DNA from: Chromatium okenii
GTDB lineage: Bacteria > Pseudomonadota > Gammaproteobacteria > Chromatiales > Chromatiaceae
Assembly (NCBI RefSeq): GCF_016583745.1
Contig: NZ_NRRQ01000017.1
Span: forward strand, 1-64,000
DNA length: 64,000 bases
Reading direction: 5' to 3'
Shown: in pieces, positions 7,502 to 16,851 of the stretch
How positions within the stretch are numbered: the first letter of the stretch is position 1
Layout of the letters: every line of letters starts with the position of its first letter
The notes under the pieces: generated by a model
Seen by the model: only the letters and a program-made list of their open reading frames with translations
Told to the model about the DNA's origin: nothing
Database searches by the model: none
Program-made: the position numbers and the translations under genes

Positions 7502-10500
7502 ATGAAATTGAGCCGTCTCTCGCTCGTTTTTTCCGCCACGCTGGCATTGATGCTCATCGTCAACGGCGCTTTTACGCTTTTTGTTTGGAATGCACACGTT
7601 CAATTGAGCGCCGCCCATGAACACCGCCAACGGGCGCTGGTGGTGGTGCAAACGCTGCAACGGGAAGCGGAATTGCTGATGCGGCTAGTAACGCTTTATA
7701 TCAATTCCACCGACATGCGTTTTTTATTGATGTATTACGACATCCTCGCCATCCGCGAAGGTGAAAAACCCGTTATCACGCAACGCAATCCCATCGTGTA
7801 TTGGGAACAAGCCATTGCTGGCGCGACCCAACATCAACTCCCCGTCATCGGCTTGCGCCAGCCTTTGCGCGAACGGATGCGCTCATTGGGATTTCAAGCC
7901 GCAGAATTAGCCGCGCTGGATGCAGTATTCACCGCCACCGAAGCCTTAAAAGAACTCGAACAAATCGCCTTTGCCGCCACCCAAGGTTTATATGATCCCA
8001 AAACCAACAGCTTCGTCTCCGACGGCGAACCAGATTTGAATTTTGCCCGCCAGCGCATTTCCAGTCGGGAATACAACCAACGGCGGCTGCGTCTCTCCGA
8101 AACGATTGATGTCTTGCTGGAGCGCGTCGATCAACGCACCACCACCGATCTGCAACACGCCCGCGCCCGTCTGCAAGATTGGATTCTCGCCTCAATTCTG
8201 GGCTTGACTCTGATGACTGGCTTGATTTTGATCGAAATTCGCATTTTATCGCGGCACGTTCTCGCCCCCGTGCGCCAGCTCCGCCTCGTCGCCGGGCAGT
8301 TATCGCAAGGGCAATATCACGTTCGCGTCGGGCGGCTGGCGGGTGTGGAGGAACTCATCATGCTCGGCACCACGCTGGACGATATGGCGCAGGCCGTCGC
8401 CAGCGATATTCACCACCGCGAAACCGTGCAGCAGGAATTGGAAAACTCCCGCCAGCGTGCCGAAGCGGCAACGGATGCGAAAAGCCGCTTTCTCGCCAAC
8501 ATGAGCCATGAAATCCGCACGCCGATGAACGCGATCATGGGCATGTTGTATCTCACGCTCGGCACCACGCTGAACCCGCAACAGCAGGATTATCTGGTCA
8601 AGGCGCAAGCCGCCGCCAAATCACTGCTGGGCATCCTCAACGACATCTTGGATTTTTCTAAAGTCGAAGCCGGACGGCTGGAACTTGATCCCTCACCTTT
8701 TGAATTGGAGCGCGTGATTGGCGAGGCGTTGCTGTTAGTGCAGCAACACGCGCAGGAAAAAGAGATCGAATTGCTCTTTGATGCGCGGGGATTGTGGGCG
8801 ATTCGTCAACCCGGCGAGGTGCTGGGCGATGCGCTGCGGCTGCGGCAAGTGTTGACCAACCTGTTATCCAACGCGGTGAAATTTACCGCCGTCGGTCATG
8901 TGCGGCTGCTGGTGGAACCGATCCGCGAAAGCGCCGACGAAGTCGAGCTGCATTTTGCCGTTGAGGACACCGGCATCGGCATTACGCCGGAGCAGTTGAC
9001 GCGCCTATTTACGGAATTCACTCAAGGCGATGGTTCGACCACCCGCCGTTATGGTGGCACTGGGCTGGGCTTGGTCATCGCCCAGCGCCTCGTTGACATG
9101 ATGGGCGGACAGTTGACCGTTGACAGTCAGCCCGGACACGGCACGACCTTTTATTTCACCATCACCTTGCCTCGCGCCCGCACCAGCACCGTTGTCGAAC
9201 CGCAGCCCGCACAATTCAAACAGTTGCGGGTGTTGGTGGTGGATGACTACCCCGAAGCGCGGATCACCTTGGTTGGTTTATTGCGGCATCTGGGCATTCA
9301 GCGGGTAGAAGAATGCAGCACTGGCGGGCAAGCATTAGAGCGTTTGGAAAGCGCGTGGACGGTCGGCAATCCCTACGATTTGCTGGTGCTGGATTGGATG
9401 ATGCCGGGCATGGATGGTGCAGCGGTGTTGCGCACCCAGCGCCTGCGCAACATTCCCCCGCCGCCACATATTTTGATCGCCTCCGCCTGTGATCCGGGCG
9501 ACATCCGCGATCAGGCGCTGCAATTGGGCGTGTGCGATTTCATCACCAAACCCGTGTTGCCACAGGATTTGCGCGAACGCCTGCGCCGGATGCTGGGAGC
9601 CGCTGCGCACCCGACTGCCGCCACCGTGTCCGCTGCGCCGTCGCAATTTTTTGGAATGCGGGTGTTGCTGGTGGAAGATAACTTATTAAATCAACAAATT
9701 GCGCTGGAATTGATGCAGGCGCAGGGCGCGATTGTGGAGCTGGCAAATAACGGTTTAGAAGCACTGGAACAGTTAGCCCGCCGCCCGGCGGATGCCTTCG
9801 CGCTGGTCTTGATGGATTTGCAGATGCCCGTGTTGGATGGCTATCAAACCACGCAACAACTGCGCGCCGATCCGCGTTATGACCAGTTGCCGATCATCGC
9901 CATGACTGCTCATGCGCTGGTGGAAGAGCGCCAGCGCGGGTTGGATTTAGGAATGCAGGGTTATCTCTCCAAACCTTTTGATCCGGCTGATTTATTTGCC
10001 ATTTTGTCCCGCTACTGGTCAACCTCCGATCCCGCGCCCACCGCCTCCAGTGACGCCGCGCCTGCGCAGCCAGATGTGTTTGCGATTCAAGGGCTGGATG
10101 CGCAACAAGGTTTGATGCGCGTGGGCGGCAAATTAGCGTTTTATCAACGCTTATTGACCGGCTTTTACGCGCAATTTCACACCGCTCCGGCGACGCTCCG
10201 CACCGCGCTGGCGCAAGGCGATTGGGATGGTGCGCGGCGCTTGATCCACACGCTCAAAGGGTTAGCCGGAACCTTGGGCATGACGGCGCTGCAACAGGCG
10301 GCGCTGGCGCTGGAAGCGGCGCTGCGGACACAAGATGCGACGGCAACTGCGCGTTTAACGGAATTAATTGCACTGTTGGAACCGTTATTAGTGCAATTAG
10401 ACGCGCTCACTATTCAAGAAACGCAACCATCCTTGCCGGCAATTGACAAAGAAGAATTACACCAACACTTAGCAACGTTGCGCCAATTATTAAGTGAAGG

Positions 10501-10645
10501 TGATGCCGAAGCACTTGAATTGTGGAATACGCACGCGGGCGCGTTTGCCGATTTATTTAATCCCAACACACTGCGCCGGATTCGCGTTGCGCTCGATCAT
10601 TTTGATTTTGAAGCGGCGTTGGCACTACTCCAGCCAGATGCTTAA
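7502..10645 (+). CDS. hybrid sensor histidine kinase (HAMP, HisKA, HATPase, two REC, Hpt)
   Basis: 1,047 residues. The architecture is: N-terminal membrane helix (about 10-30), a periplasmic, mostly helical sensor region of about 190 residues, a second helix (about 225-245), HAMP, a HisKA domain with NMSHEIRTPMNAIMG (phosphorylated His336), a HATPase with GTGLGLVIAQRLVDMMGG, REC1 (Asp631 in LLVLDWMMPG), REC2 (Asp772 in LVLMDLQMP) and Hpt (His916 in LIHTLKG). This is a complete phosphorelay in one protein, like BarA or other tripartite kinases. It has no adjacent response regulator. Its immediate downstream neighbours are the duplicated outer-membrane/PstS-like genes, which suggests it senses something they handle; that link is inference. 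Confidence 0.9.
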   Translation: MKLSRLSLVFSATLALMLIVNGAFTLFVWNAHVQLSAAHEHRQRALVVVQTLQREAELLMRLVTLYINSTDMRFLLMYYDILAIREGEKPVITQRNPIVYWEQAIAGATQHQLPVIGLRQPLRERMRSLGFQAAELAALDAVFTATEALKELEQIAFAATQGLYDPKTNSFVSDGEPDLNFARQRISSREYNQRRLRLSETIDVLLERVDQRTTTDLQHARARLQDWILASILGLTLMTGLILIEIRILSRHVLAPVRQLRLVAGQLSQGQYHVRVGRLAGVEELIMLGTTLDDMAQAVASDIHHRETVQQELENSRQRAEAATDAKSRFLANMSHEIRTPMNAIMGMLYLTLGTTLNPQQQDYLVKAQAAAKSLLGILNDILDFSKVEAGRLELDPSPFELERVIGEALLLVQQHAQEKEIELLFDARGLWAIRQPGEVLGDALRLRQVLTNLLSNAVKFTAVGHVRLLVEPIRESADEVELHFAVEDTGIGITPEQLTRLFTEFTQGDGSTTRRYGGTGLGLVIAQRLVDMMGGQLTVDSQPGHGTTFYFTITLPRARTSTVVEPQPAQFKQLRVLVVDDYPEARITLVGLLRHLGIQRVEECSTGGQALERLESAWTVGNPYDLLVLDWMMPGMDGAAVLRTQRLRNIPPPPHILIASACDPGDIRDQALQLGVCDFITKPVLPQDLRERLRRMLGAAAHPTAATVSAAPSQFFGMRVLLVEDNLLNQQIALELMQAQGAIVELANNGLEALEQLARRPADAFALVLMDLQMPVLDGYQTTQQLRADPRYDQLPIIAMTAHALVEERQRGLDLGMQGYLSKPFDPADLFAILSRYWSTSDPAPTASSDAAPAQPDVFAIQGLDAQQGLMRVGGKLAFYQRLLTGFYAQFHTAPATLRTALAQGDWDGARRLIHTLKGLAGTLGMTALQQAALALEAALRTQDATATARLTELIALLEPLLVQLDALTIQETQPSLPAIDKEELHQHLATLRQLLSEGDAEALELWNTHAGAFADLFNPNTLRRIRVALDHFDFEAALALLQPDA

Positions 10646-10689
10646 TTGTATTTATTCAACAGTAAAAAATGATGGTGCGGGAGACTTTA

Positions 10690-11985
10690 ATGACAGCAAG
10701 ACAGCTTGCTTGGTGTGCGTTAATACTGCTGGGGATGCTACCTTTAATTGGGCGAGCAGAATTAAGCATCTCTGGTTTTGGTACTTTAGGCGGCACGATT
10801 TCCGATCAAGATTTCATTTATCAACGCTTTATTGATAATACTGGCACCTTAAAAAACGACACCATCGGCGGCTTACAATTAGACGCAGACCTCGGCACCA
10901 CCTGGGGATTAACGCTGCAAACCAAACTCGCACCCTCACAGCAACGCGATACCGGTTTTGATCCCACGCTCTCATGGGCGTTTCTATCATGGCGACCAAC
11001 GAATGAATGGTTATTGCGTTTGGGGCGCTTACGCATTCCGGGATTTCTTCATTCGACAAATATGGATGTTGGCATGTCATTTACTTTTGCCCATCTGCCC
11101 TTTGAAATGTATTCAGTGTCACCCACGTTTGATACTGCTGGAATTTCCATCAGTAAAACGTGGCTACAGCCCGGACGAGAATGGAGTTTGGATGGTTATT
11201 TAGGCGTATCGGAAGCGGATTGGCGTTATTATTTCCGCGATGGCATTCCAGCAAATGCACCGGCTGGTTCATTTTTTAGTGAAGTAGATATGGATTTAAC
11301 CACTGGTGTAGTGGCGGCGCTAAATGAACACGGCAATCGCTGGCGCGTCGGTTTGCATCGCGTTGATTTCAAACTAGGTTTGCGTCCGTTATTAAATGAA
11401 TATTCCTTTGTAACGCTCTTACCCGGCACCGAGATTGGTTATTATCAAACCCTAACCACACCATTGATTCCCAACTCACCGCACAACGTTGAAACCGCGA
11501 TTGCTTATGCGCTAAATTTAAGCATGGAACTCAACTTACCGTATCAGTTGCGTTTAACCACTGAATATGTGCAACGGCGCATCGTCAATATCACGACTGG
11601 CTTGGATGTGAATGTGGGTTATATCGCTTTAGAAAAAAGAATTGGCAAATGGACGCCTTATAGTTATTGGTCAGGAATTCGTTCTCTTGCGCCCCGTCTC
11701 AATTTTTACGACGTCCTCAATAACAATCAAGTGCCTACATTTATTCCCAATTCCGCTGTGATTAACGCCACCCAACGCAGCGGTGCTGATTTACATCAAT
11801 CTTTTGATCAACGATCTATTGCGCTGGGTGCTGCGTATCAGCTCACGCCGCAAAGTAAATTGAAATTTGAATGGATTAACACCCGCAGCGGAAGAGCGTC
11901 TAGTTTTATTGATGCACCACTTGGTGAAGAGACCGGGCATCGCCAGTTCAATTTATTTTCTTTTTCTTATAATGCAGTATTTTGA
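10690..11985 (+). CDS. outer-membrane beta-barrel-like protein, copy A
   Basis: About 431 residues from ATG 10690, chosen because GGGAGA lies 6 bases upstream; an ATG at 10669 is also in frame. A signal peptide (ending near GRAELS) precedes a sequence of alternating amphipathic strands and ends in …LFSFSYNAVF, with the terminal aromatic typical of outer-membrane barrels. The N-terminus SGFGTLGGTISDQDFIYQRF recurs in copy B (12506-13810): 25 of 27 residues are identical over the stretch ending at GTL. Other shared segments are WAFLSWRP, LRLGRLRIP and DWRYYFRDG. I do not recognise a named family; porin-like is inference. A PstS-like gene follows at once, separated only by a ribosome-binding site. 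Confidence 0.72.
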   Translation: MTARQLAWCALILLGMLPLIGRAELSISGFGTLGGTISDQDFIYQRFIDNTGTLKNDTIGGLQLDADLGTTWGLTLQTKLAPSQQRDTGFDPTLSWAFLSWRPTNEWLLRLGRLRIPGFLHSTNMDVGMSFTFAHLPFEMYSVSPTFDTAGISISKTWLQPGREWSLDGYLGVSEADWRYYFRDGIPANAPAGSFFSEVDMDLTTGVVAALNEHGNRWRVGLHRVDFKLGLRPLLNEYSFVTLLPGTEIGYYQTLTTPLIPNSPHNVETAIAYALNLSMELNLPYQLRLTTEYVQRRIVNITTGLDVNVGYIALEKRIGKWTPYSYWSGIRSLAPRLNFYDVLNNNQVPTFIPNSAVINATQRSGADLHQSFDQRSIALGAAYQLTPQSKLKFEWINTRSGRASSFIDAPLGEETGHRQFNLFSFSYNAVF

Positions 11986-11995
11986 GGAACAGAAC

Positions 11996-12403
11996 TTGCG
12001 CCTACTCATCCTCATTATCGTGTTATTGCTTATTATTTTACCCGCAGTTGCCGATCCGTTGATTATTGGTCATGCGGGATTGCCAACCATTGATCAGCCG
12101 ACGGTGCAGCGCATTTATACGGGCAAAGTCGTTGAAATCCAAGGCATTCGTATCACTCCCATCAATCTTGCAGCGGGTCATCATTTGCGCCAACGGTTTC
12201 TGCAACTGTATTTACAACAGGATGAAGATCAATATGCTGCATATTGGATTGTGCGGCGTTATGTTGGCAAAGGTAAACCACCTAAAGATGTCAACAGCAC
12301 TGCGGAAATGCGGCGGTTTATTGCAGAAACACCCGGAGCAATTGGTTATGTTGATGCTGATGAGGTGACTTCAGAACTCAACATCTTGCTTAAAAATCGC
12401 TGA
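11996..12403 (+). CDS. small PstS-like periplasmic protein, copy A
   Basis: About 135 residues if it starts at TTG 11996. That start sits 7 bases after GAGGA, directly behind the stop of the preceding gene, and gives a clean signal peptide (RLLILIIVLLLIILPAVA then D). An ATG at 11972, overlapping the upstream gene, is the alternative. The mature part, with IIGHAGLPTIDQPTVQRIYTGKV…YWIVRRYVGKGKPP…GAIGYVDAD, resembles one lobe of phosphate-binding PstS-type proteins. It is far too short for a full two-lobed binding protein. No ABC permease is nearby, so a sensing or scavenging role with the barrel protein and kinase is plausible but not shown. Confidence 0.72.
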   Translation: MRLLILIIVLLLIILPAVADPLIIGHAGLPTIDQPTVQRIYTGKVVEIQGIRITPINLAAGHHLRQRFLQLYLQQDEDQYAAYWIVRRYVGKGKPPKDVNSTAEMRRFIAETPGAIGYVDADEVTSELNILLKNR

Positions 12404-12505
12404 AGATAACAAATGATTATTTCGTACCAAACAACACCAAATCCCATACAATACCCGCTAATTTTTTAAGTGATGTTGGGATTTATCGTCATATATGAGG
12501 ATAAA

Positions 12506-13810
12506 ATGATTGCGCATATCCAGCATCATTGTCTCGGTTTATTGTTGGTCACTTTCGGGTTATTAGTTGTATCCTTAACTGCATTAGCAGATGTCAAGCT
12601 CTCTGGGTTCGGCACCTTGGGTGGTGCAATTTCCGATCAAGATTTTATTTATCAACGCTTTATTGATAACAGCGGGACTCTGTACCGAGATTCGGTCATT
12701 GGCGTACAGCTTGACGTTACGCATCAAAATGGTTGGGGCTTGACTTTGCAAGCAAAAGCGGGTGCATCCACACACAACGACACCGATTGGGAAGCCGTAT
12801 TGAATTGGGCTTTTTTATCATGGCGACCAGCAAACGATTGGTTATTACGCGCCGGGCGGTTACGCTTACCGTTAATGCTCCATTCTGCAAATAGTGATGT
12901 GGGCGTTACCTTTCCTTTTGCCCGCTTACCAACTGAACTCTATTCACTTTTGCCAACGGTTGATATGAATGGGTTATCAGTAGCAAAAACGTGGCTGACT
13001 GAGACAACGGAATGGACGCTCGAAGGGTATCTTGGCAAAACTCACGCCGATTGGCGCTATTATTTACGCGATGGCTTGGAGCCACTGTTTCCAAGTGGCG
13101 CGATGTTTTTAGCGTATGATTTTGAAATGATTGGGGCAGTATTATCTCGTATTAGTGAGCGTCATACTTGGCGCGTTGGTATACATCACACGACTGCGGC
13201 ATGGGATGTTGGGCCAACGCCAATTCGGTTTCCTTTTGTGCCACTTATGCCCGGCAGTACGCTTGGTTATTATAAAGTTAGCCCTGAGCTGCCCGGCCCG
13301 CCAATTCGTTATGCGGAAAACTACGATATTTATTTATTCACTCTTGGCACGGAAATTCGCCTGCCGCAGCAGTGGCAACTCACAATTGAATACGGGCGGC
13401 GTCATTTCACAGAAGCAGTCGTTGGCGCTGATACTCATGCCGGTTATTTATCCTTATCGAAACACATTGGACGCTGGACGCCGTATTGCTACTGGGCGGG
13501 CATTCGTTCTGATAATCAAGGATTAAACCTTGCTAAAGCGATGAACCGTAATCAATTGCCTGCTACCGTGCCCGGCGCAGCACTTATCAATATGACCCAA
13601 CGCGCCGGTGCAGATTTAATTGATCCTTATGAGCAAAAGTCTCTCGCCTTAGGTACCGCGTATCATCTATCACGCACCAGTTCTTTCAAATTGGAATGGC
13701 TGCACACCCGCACGGGGGCGCTATCAAGTTTTGTGAATGCCCCATTTGGTGAAGATAGCGGCGGACGGCAGATCAACGTTTTTTCGCTGTCTTATAGCCA
13801 CACCTTTTGA
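12506..13810 (+). CDS. outer-membrane beta-barrel-like protein, copy B
   Basis: About 434 residues from ATG 12506, which has GAGG a few bases upstream; frames opening at 12470 add an unlikely leader. A signal peptide ends near ALADVKLS. The mature N-terminus SGFGTLGGAISDQDFIYQRF and internal blocks (WAFLSWRPANDWLLRAGRLRLP, DWRYYLRDG, NVFSLSYSHTF at the C-terminus) match copy A throughout, so the two arose by tandem duplication. The terminal Phe fits an outer-membrane barrel. The gap of about 100 bases before it may hold its own promoter. Confidence 0.72.
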   Translation: MIAHIQHHCLGLLLVTFGLLVVSLTALADVKLSGFGTLGGAISDQDFIYQRFIDNSGTLYRDSVIGVQLDVTHQNGWGLTLQAKAGASTHNDTDWEAVLNWAFLSWRPANDWLLRAGRLRLPLMLHSANSDVGVTFPFARLPTELYSLLPTVDMNGLSVAKTWLTETTEWTLEGYLGKTHADWRYYLRDGLEPLFPSGAMFLAYDFEMIGAVLSRISERHTWRVGIHHTTAAWDVGPTPIRFPFVPLMPGSTLGYYKVSPELPGPPIRYAENYDIYLFTLGTEIRLPQQWQLTIEYGRRHFTEAVVGADTHAGYLSLSKHIGRWTPYCYWAGIRSDNQGLNLAKAMNRNQLPATVPGAALINMTQRAGADLIDPYEQKSLALGTAYHLSRTSSFKLEWLHTRTGALSSFVNAPFGEDSGGRQINVFSLSYSHTF

Positions 13811-13825
13811 GTGAGGTTTGATGCG

Positions 13826-14224
13826 ATGCCGATTTTTTTAATTCTGTTATTTTTATTGGTGCAGCCGGCAGCGGCTGATCTCAGCATTATTGGTCATGCG
13901 ACGGTGCCGCTGTTGGATCAAGCGACGTTGCAACGGATTTATACCGGCAAAACGGTGGCGCTCAATGGGGTACGATTAACGCCGGTTAATTTCCCGCCCA
14001 ATCATCCGCTGCGCACGCAATTTTTACGCAACTATTTAGAACGCGATGAAAATGATTACACCGGTTATTGGACGGTGCGTTGCTATGTTGGCAAGGGCGT
14101 TCCGCCGCAAGAATTGCACTCTGTCACTGAAGTGTTACACTTTATTGCCAATACCGCTGGTGCAATTGGCTACATTGATGATAGTGATTTAACGCCAGAG
14201 GTTAAGGTATTATTGAAAAAATAA
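13826..14224 (+). CDS. small PstS-like periplasmic protein, copy B
   Basis: About 132 residues from ATG 13826, placed behind GTGAGG just after the stop of barrel copy B; GTG 13811 is the alternative. The signal peptide is FLILLFLLVQPAAA then D. The mature protein repeats copy A: IIGHATVPLLDQATLQRIYTGKT, YWTVRCYVGKGVPP, GAIGYIDDSDLTPEVKVLL. It is again only one lobe's worth of a PstS-like fold. The pair order and the stop/ribosome-site layout are the same as in the first pair, so the two-gene unit was duplicated as a whole. Confidence 0.72.
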   Translation: MPIFLILLFLLVQPAAADLSIIGHATVPLLDQATLQRIYTGKTVALNGVRLTPVNFPPNHPLRTQFLRNYLERDENDYTGYWTVRCYVGKGVPPQELHSVTEVLHFIANTAGAIGYIDDSDLTPEVKVLLKK

Positions 14225-14270
14225 TGAGCGATGGTAGTAAGTAACCGCGAATGGCGATACATTCAATGAC

Positions 14271-14287
14271 TTTAATGTTTCATTAAA
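14271..14287. promoter_or_regulatory. perfect 7-3-7 palindrome upstream of znuC (candidate operator)
   Basis: TTTAATG, a TTT spacer and CATTAAA form a perfect inverted repeat ending 16 bases before the znuC start. Its place and AT-rich form (AATGTTTCATT) suit a metal-responsive operator such as Zur, but it is shorter than the usual Zur box and no zur gene is in view. Confidence 0.4.
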
Positions 14288-14303
14288 ACCGTATTCTTTA
14301 ATT

Positions 14304-15050
14304 ATGATGACAGCGACTCCCGCAGTTTTAATTGAAAATTTGAACTTTTCTTATGGCGCAGCGCGGGTGTTGGAACGCATCAATTTAAGCATTATGCCCG
14401 GCGAATTTATTGGCTTAGTTGGCCCCAATGCGGGCGGCAAAAGCACGCTGTTGAAATTGATTTTAGGTCTGCTTGAACCGCAAACCGGACGAATTGAAGT
14501 GCTCGGACAAGCGCCGCGCCGCGCCGCCCGCCGTGTGGGTTATGTGCCGCAATTTCCTAGTTTTGCACGCGATTTTCCGATTTCGGTGGCCGAAGTGGTG
14601 GCGTTGGGCTGCCTCAGCGGGAGCGCGATCTGGAGCCAGCACCGCGCCGCTGATCGTGCCGCAGCGCAGCAGGCGTTGGCGGAAGTGGAGGCGCTCGATT
14701 TAGCCACCCGGAGGCTGGGCACTTTATCGGGCGGGCAATTGCAGCGGGTGTTGCTGGCGCGGGCGCTGGTGAGTGCGCCGGAGATGTTGATTCTCGACGA
14801 GCCGACCGCAAACATCGATCAGCGCGTGGAGGGCGAGATTTTTAACCTGTTGGCGACCTTGAATCAGCGCCTCACGATTATCGTGGTCTCGCACGACATC
14901 GCGTTTATTTCCGCATACGTCAGCCGCGTCGCCTGTCTCAATCGCACCCTGCTGGATCACGACACGGCGGCGGTGGACGACCACATCATTTCGCAACTCT
15001 ACGGCGGGCACATTCGCCGCATCACGCACCGGCACCCGCACCATGACTGA
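14304..15050 (+). CDS. znuC: zinc ABC transporter ATP-binding protein ZnuC
   Basis: 248 residues. It is the ATPase of a high-affinity zinc (or manganese) importer of the cation-chelate ABC family. Motifs: Walker A GPNAGGKST (40-48), signature LSGGQ, Walker B LILDEPTANID, and the switch His in VVSHD. The C-terminus is rich in His (ITHRHPHHD), as often in ZnuC. The znuB gene overlaps its last 8 bases. ATG 14304 and ATG 14307 are both possible starts. The binding protein ZnuA and regulator Zur are not adjacent. Manganese or iron specificity cannot be ruled out by sequence. Confidence 0.88.
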   Translation: MMTATPAVLIENLNFSYGAARVLERINLSIMPGEFIGLVGPNAGGKSTLLKLILGLLEPQTGRIEVLGQAPRRAARRVGYVPQFPSFARDFPISVAEVVALGCLSGSAIWSQHRAADRAAAQQALAEVEALDLATRRLGTLSGGQLQRVLLARALVSAPEMLILDEPTANIDQRVEGEIFNLLATLNQRLTIIVVSHDIAFISAYVSRVACLNRTLLDHDTAAVDDHIISQLYGGHIRRITHRHPHHD

Positions 15051-15888
15051 TTTTTTTACTGCATTGATCGCACACAGTTTTTTGCAAACGGCGCTGCTCG
15101 CAGGATTATTGGCGAGCGTTGGCTGCGGGGTGATTGGCACCTTCGTGGTGGTCAAACGGATCACGTTTATGGCAGGCGGCATCGCTCACGCTGTGCTCGG
15201 CGGCATGGGCGCGGCGCTGTATTACGGCATCGATCCATTATTGGGCGCATTAGCGGCAGCCATTTTGGCGGCGTTAATTATTGGCACAGTGCGGCTAAAA
15301 TGGCAGGCGCAAGAAGATACGTTAATTGGGGCGTTGTGGGCGGTGGGAATGGCGATTGGAATTTTATTTATCGCCAAAACGCCGGGCTATGCGACGGATT
15401 TAATGAGCTTTTTGTTCGGAAATATCTTATTGGTGCCGCCGCGAGAATTATGGTTAATGGCGGGTTTAGATGGGATTTTATTATTAACAGTTGGCGCGTT
15501 TTATCGCCAATTCTTGCTCGTTACCTTTGATGAAGAATTCGCCCGCTTGCGCGGAGTGCCGGTGACTTTTTTCTATTTGCTGCTGCTGTGTTTAGTCGCC
15601 ATCACCGTCGTATTGTTAATTCAAGTCGTCGGCTTGATTTTGGTGATTGCATTATTAACGCTGCCGGCAGCAATTGCCGGTCATTATGTGCATTCATTAG
15701 CGGGGATGATGGGATTGGCGACGCTGCTGGGTGGCGCATTCACCACCTTGGGTTTGGGATTGTCTTATGCGCCCGATTTACCTGCCGGGCCGACGATGAT
15801 TTTATTGGCGGGCGGTGTTTATATTGCCTCCGCGCTGCTCAGTCATTTCATCACCTACCGCCAAGCGCGGCGGCAGGCGACGCTGTGA
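15043..15888 (+). CDS. znuB: zinc ABC transporter permease ZnuB
   Basis: 281 residues, very hydrophobic, with about eight membrane segments as in ABC-3 family permeases. Recognisable family blocks are GTFVVVKRITFMAGGIAHAVLGG near the N-terminus, which forms the coupling region, and VVGLILVIALLTLPAAIAGH. It forms the channel driven by ZnuC. Its stop lies 2 bases from the stop of the convergent M23 peptidase gene, so no room for a separate terminator is visible. Confidence 0.88.
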   Translation: MTDFFTALIAHSFLQTALLAGLLASVGCGVIGTFVVVKRITFMAGGIAHAVLGGMGAALYYGIDPLLGALAAAILAALIIGTVRLKWQAQEDTLIGALWAVGMAIGILFIAKTPGYATDLMSFLFGNILLVPPRELWLMAGLDGILLLTVGAFYRQFLLVTFDEEFARLRGVPVTFFYLLLLCLVAITVVLLIQVVGLILVIALLTLPAAIAGHYVHSLAGMMGLATLLGGAFTTLGLGLSYAPDLPAGPTMILLAGGVYIASALLSHFITYRQARRQATL

Positions 15889-15889
15889 A

Positions 15890-16816
15890 TTAACCCGCCG
15901 TGTTGGGAACCGTGCGCCACGCAGTGTCGCTGTTGAGATACGGCGTCGGATCAAGCGGACGGTTGGCGCGGAGCACTTCAAAATGCACATGCGGGCCGGT
16001 CGCCGTTCCCGATGTGCCGACGTTGGCGATTTGCTGGCCGCGCTGCACCTGCTGCCCAACGCGCACCAGATTACTGGCGTTGTGCGCGTAGCGCGTGACC
16101 AAACCGTTGTCGTGCCGAATGTCAATCACGCGCCCATAGCCGCTGCGCGTCCCGCTATAAATCACCTCGCCCGCCGCCACTGCCGCAATCGGCGTCCCGC
16201 GAGCGCAAGCAATATCAACGCCTTCGTGGAACATCCGCACCCGTTTGGTGGGATGAATCCGATAGCCAAAGCGTGACGAAACATAGCCCGACCGCACCGG
16301 CCAGCTTGATGGCGCAGTCACCGTGCGCCCTTCCACACGCAGGTCTTTTTCCACCAACAACTCATCCAACACATCCAGCTTCTGCTGCCGATCCACCAGC
16401 GCATCCACCACGCTGCCCAGCTCGTTGGCGAGCTCTTTGATGGTGTAATCGCGCACGCGCTGACGATCCGCTCCGCCCTGCGGCGGGGGATTGACGAAAT
16501 CAAACTCTCGCGGATCCAAACCCGCCAGCTTCACCAACCGCTCGCCCAGCGCGTTGAGGCGCAACAATTCCGCCTCCATCGCCGCCAACTGCGCGGCCAT
16601 TGCATTCACATCCTCCGCAGCACCCGCAGTTGGGACGACATCTAAAATGATTTCGCCGCCATCACTGGCGGCGAAAATGGCGCTGGCGGCGTCAGAATCA
16701 GCAGAATGCGCCAGCCAAAATCCCAAGCCGGCTCCCGCCGGCATTAAACACAACACGGCCAAAAGTATGACAACGGCCGATCCGCGAACAGGTAAATGAT
16801 GATCGTGGTGGTACAT
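15890..16816 (-). CDS. M23 (LytM-type) peptidase, membrane-anchored
   Basis: 308 residues from ATG 16816, which follows an AGAGAG ribosome site; a frame opening at 16987 only adds antisense of dciA. One N-terminal membrane helix (about 13-36) is followed by a coiled-coil stretch (65-160) and the LytM domain (about 175-290). The zinc ligands are visible: His198 and Asp201 in FHEGVDIA, and the HVH pair at 276-278. Such proteins cleave peptidoglycan cross-links, or activate amidases when degenerate; here the ligands are intact. Position beside dciA and lpxC is common in gammaproteobacteria, usually with secA next. The catalytic role is inferred. Confidence 0.88.
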   Translation of the reverse strand: MYHHDHHLPVRGSAVVILLAVLCLMPAGAGLGFWLAHSADSDAASAIFAASDGGEIILDVVPTAGAAEDVNAMAAQLAAMEAELLRLNALGERLVKLAGLDPREFDFVNPPPQGGADRQRVRDYTIKELANELGSVVDALVDRQQKLDVLDELLVEKDLRVEGRTVTAPSSWPVRSGYVSSRFGYRIHPTKRVRMFHEGVDIACARGTPIAAVAAGEVIYSGTRSGYGRVIDIRHDNGLVTRYAHNASNLVRVGQQVQRGQQIANVGTSGTATGPHVHFEVLRANRPLDPTPYLNSDTAWRTVPNTAG

Positions 16817-16851
16817 TCGTTTCTCTCTTGGTTTTGACTTGAGTGGACAAC

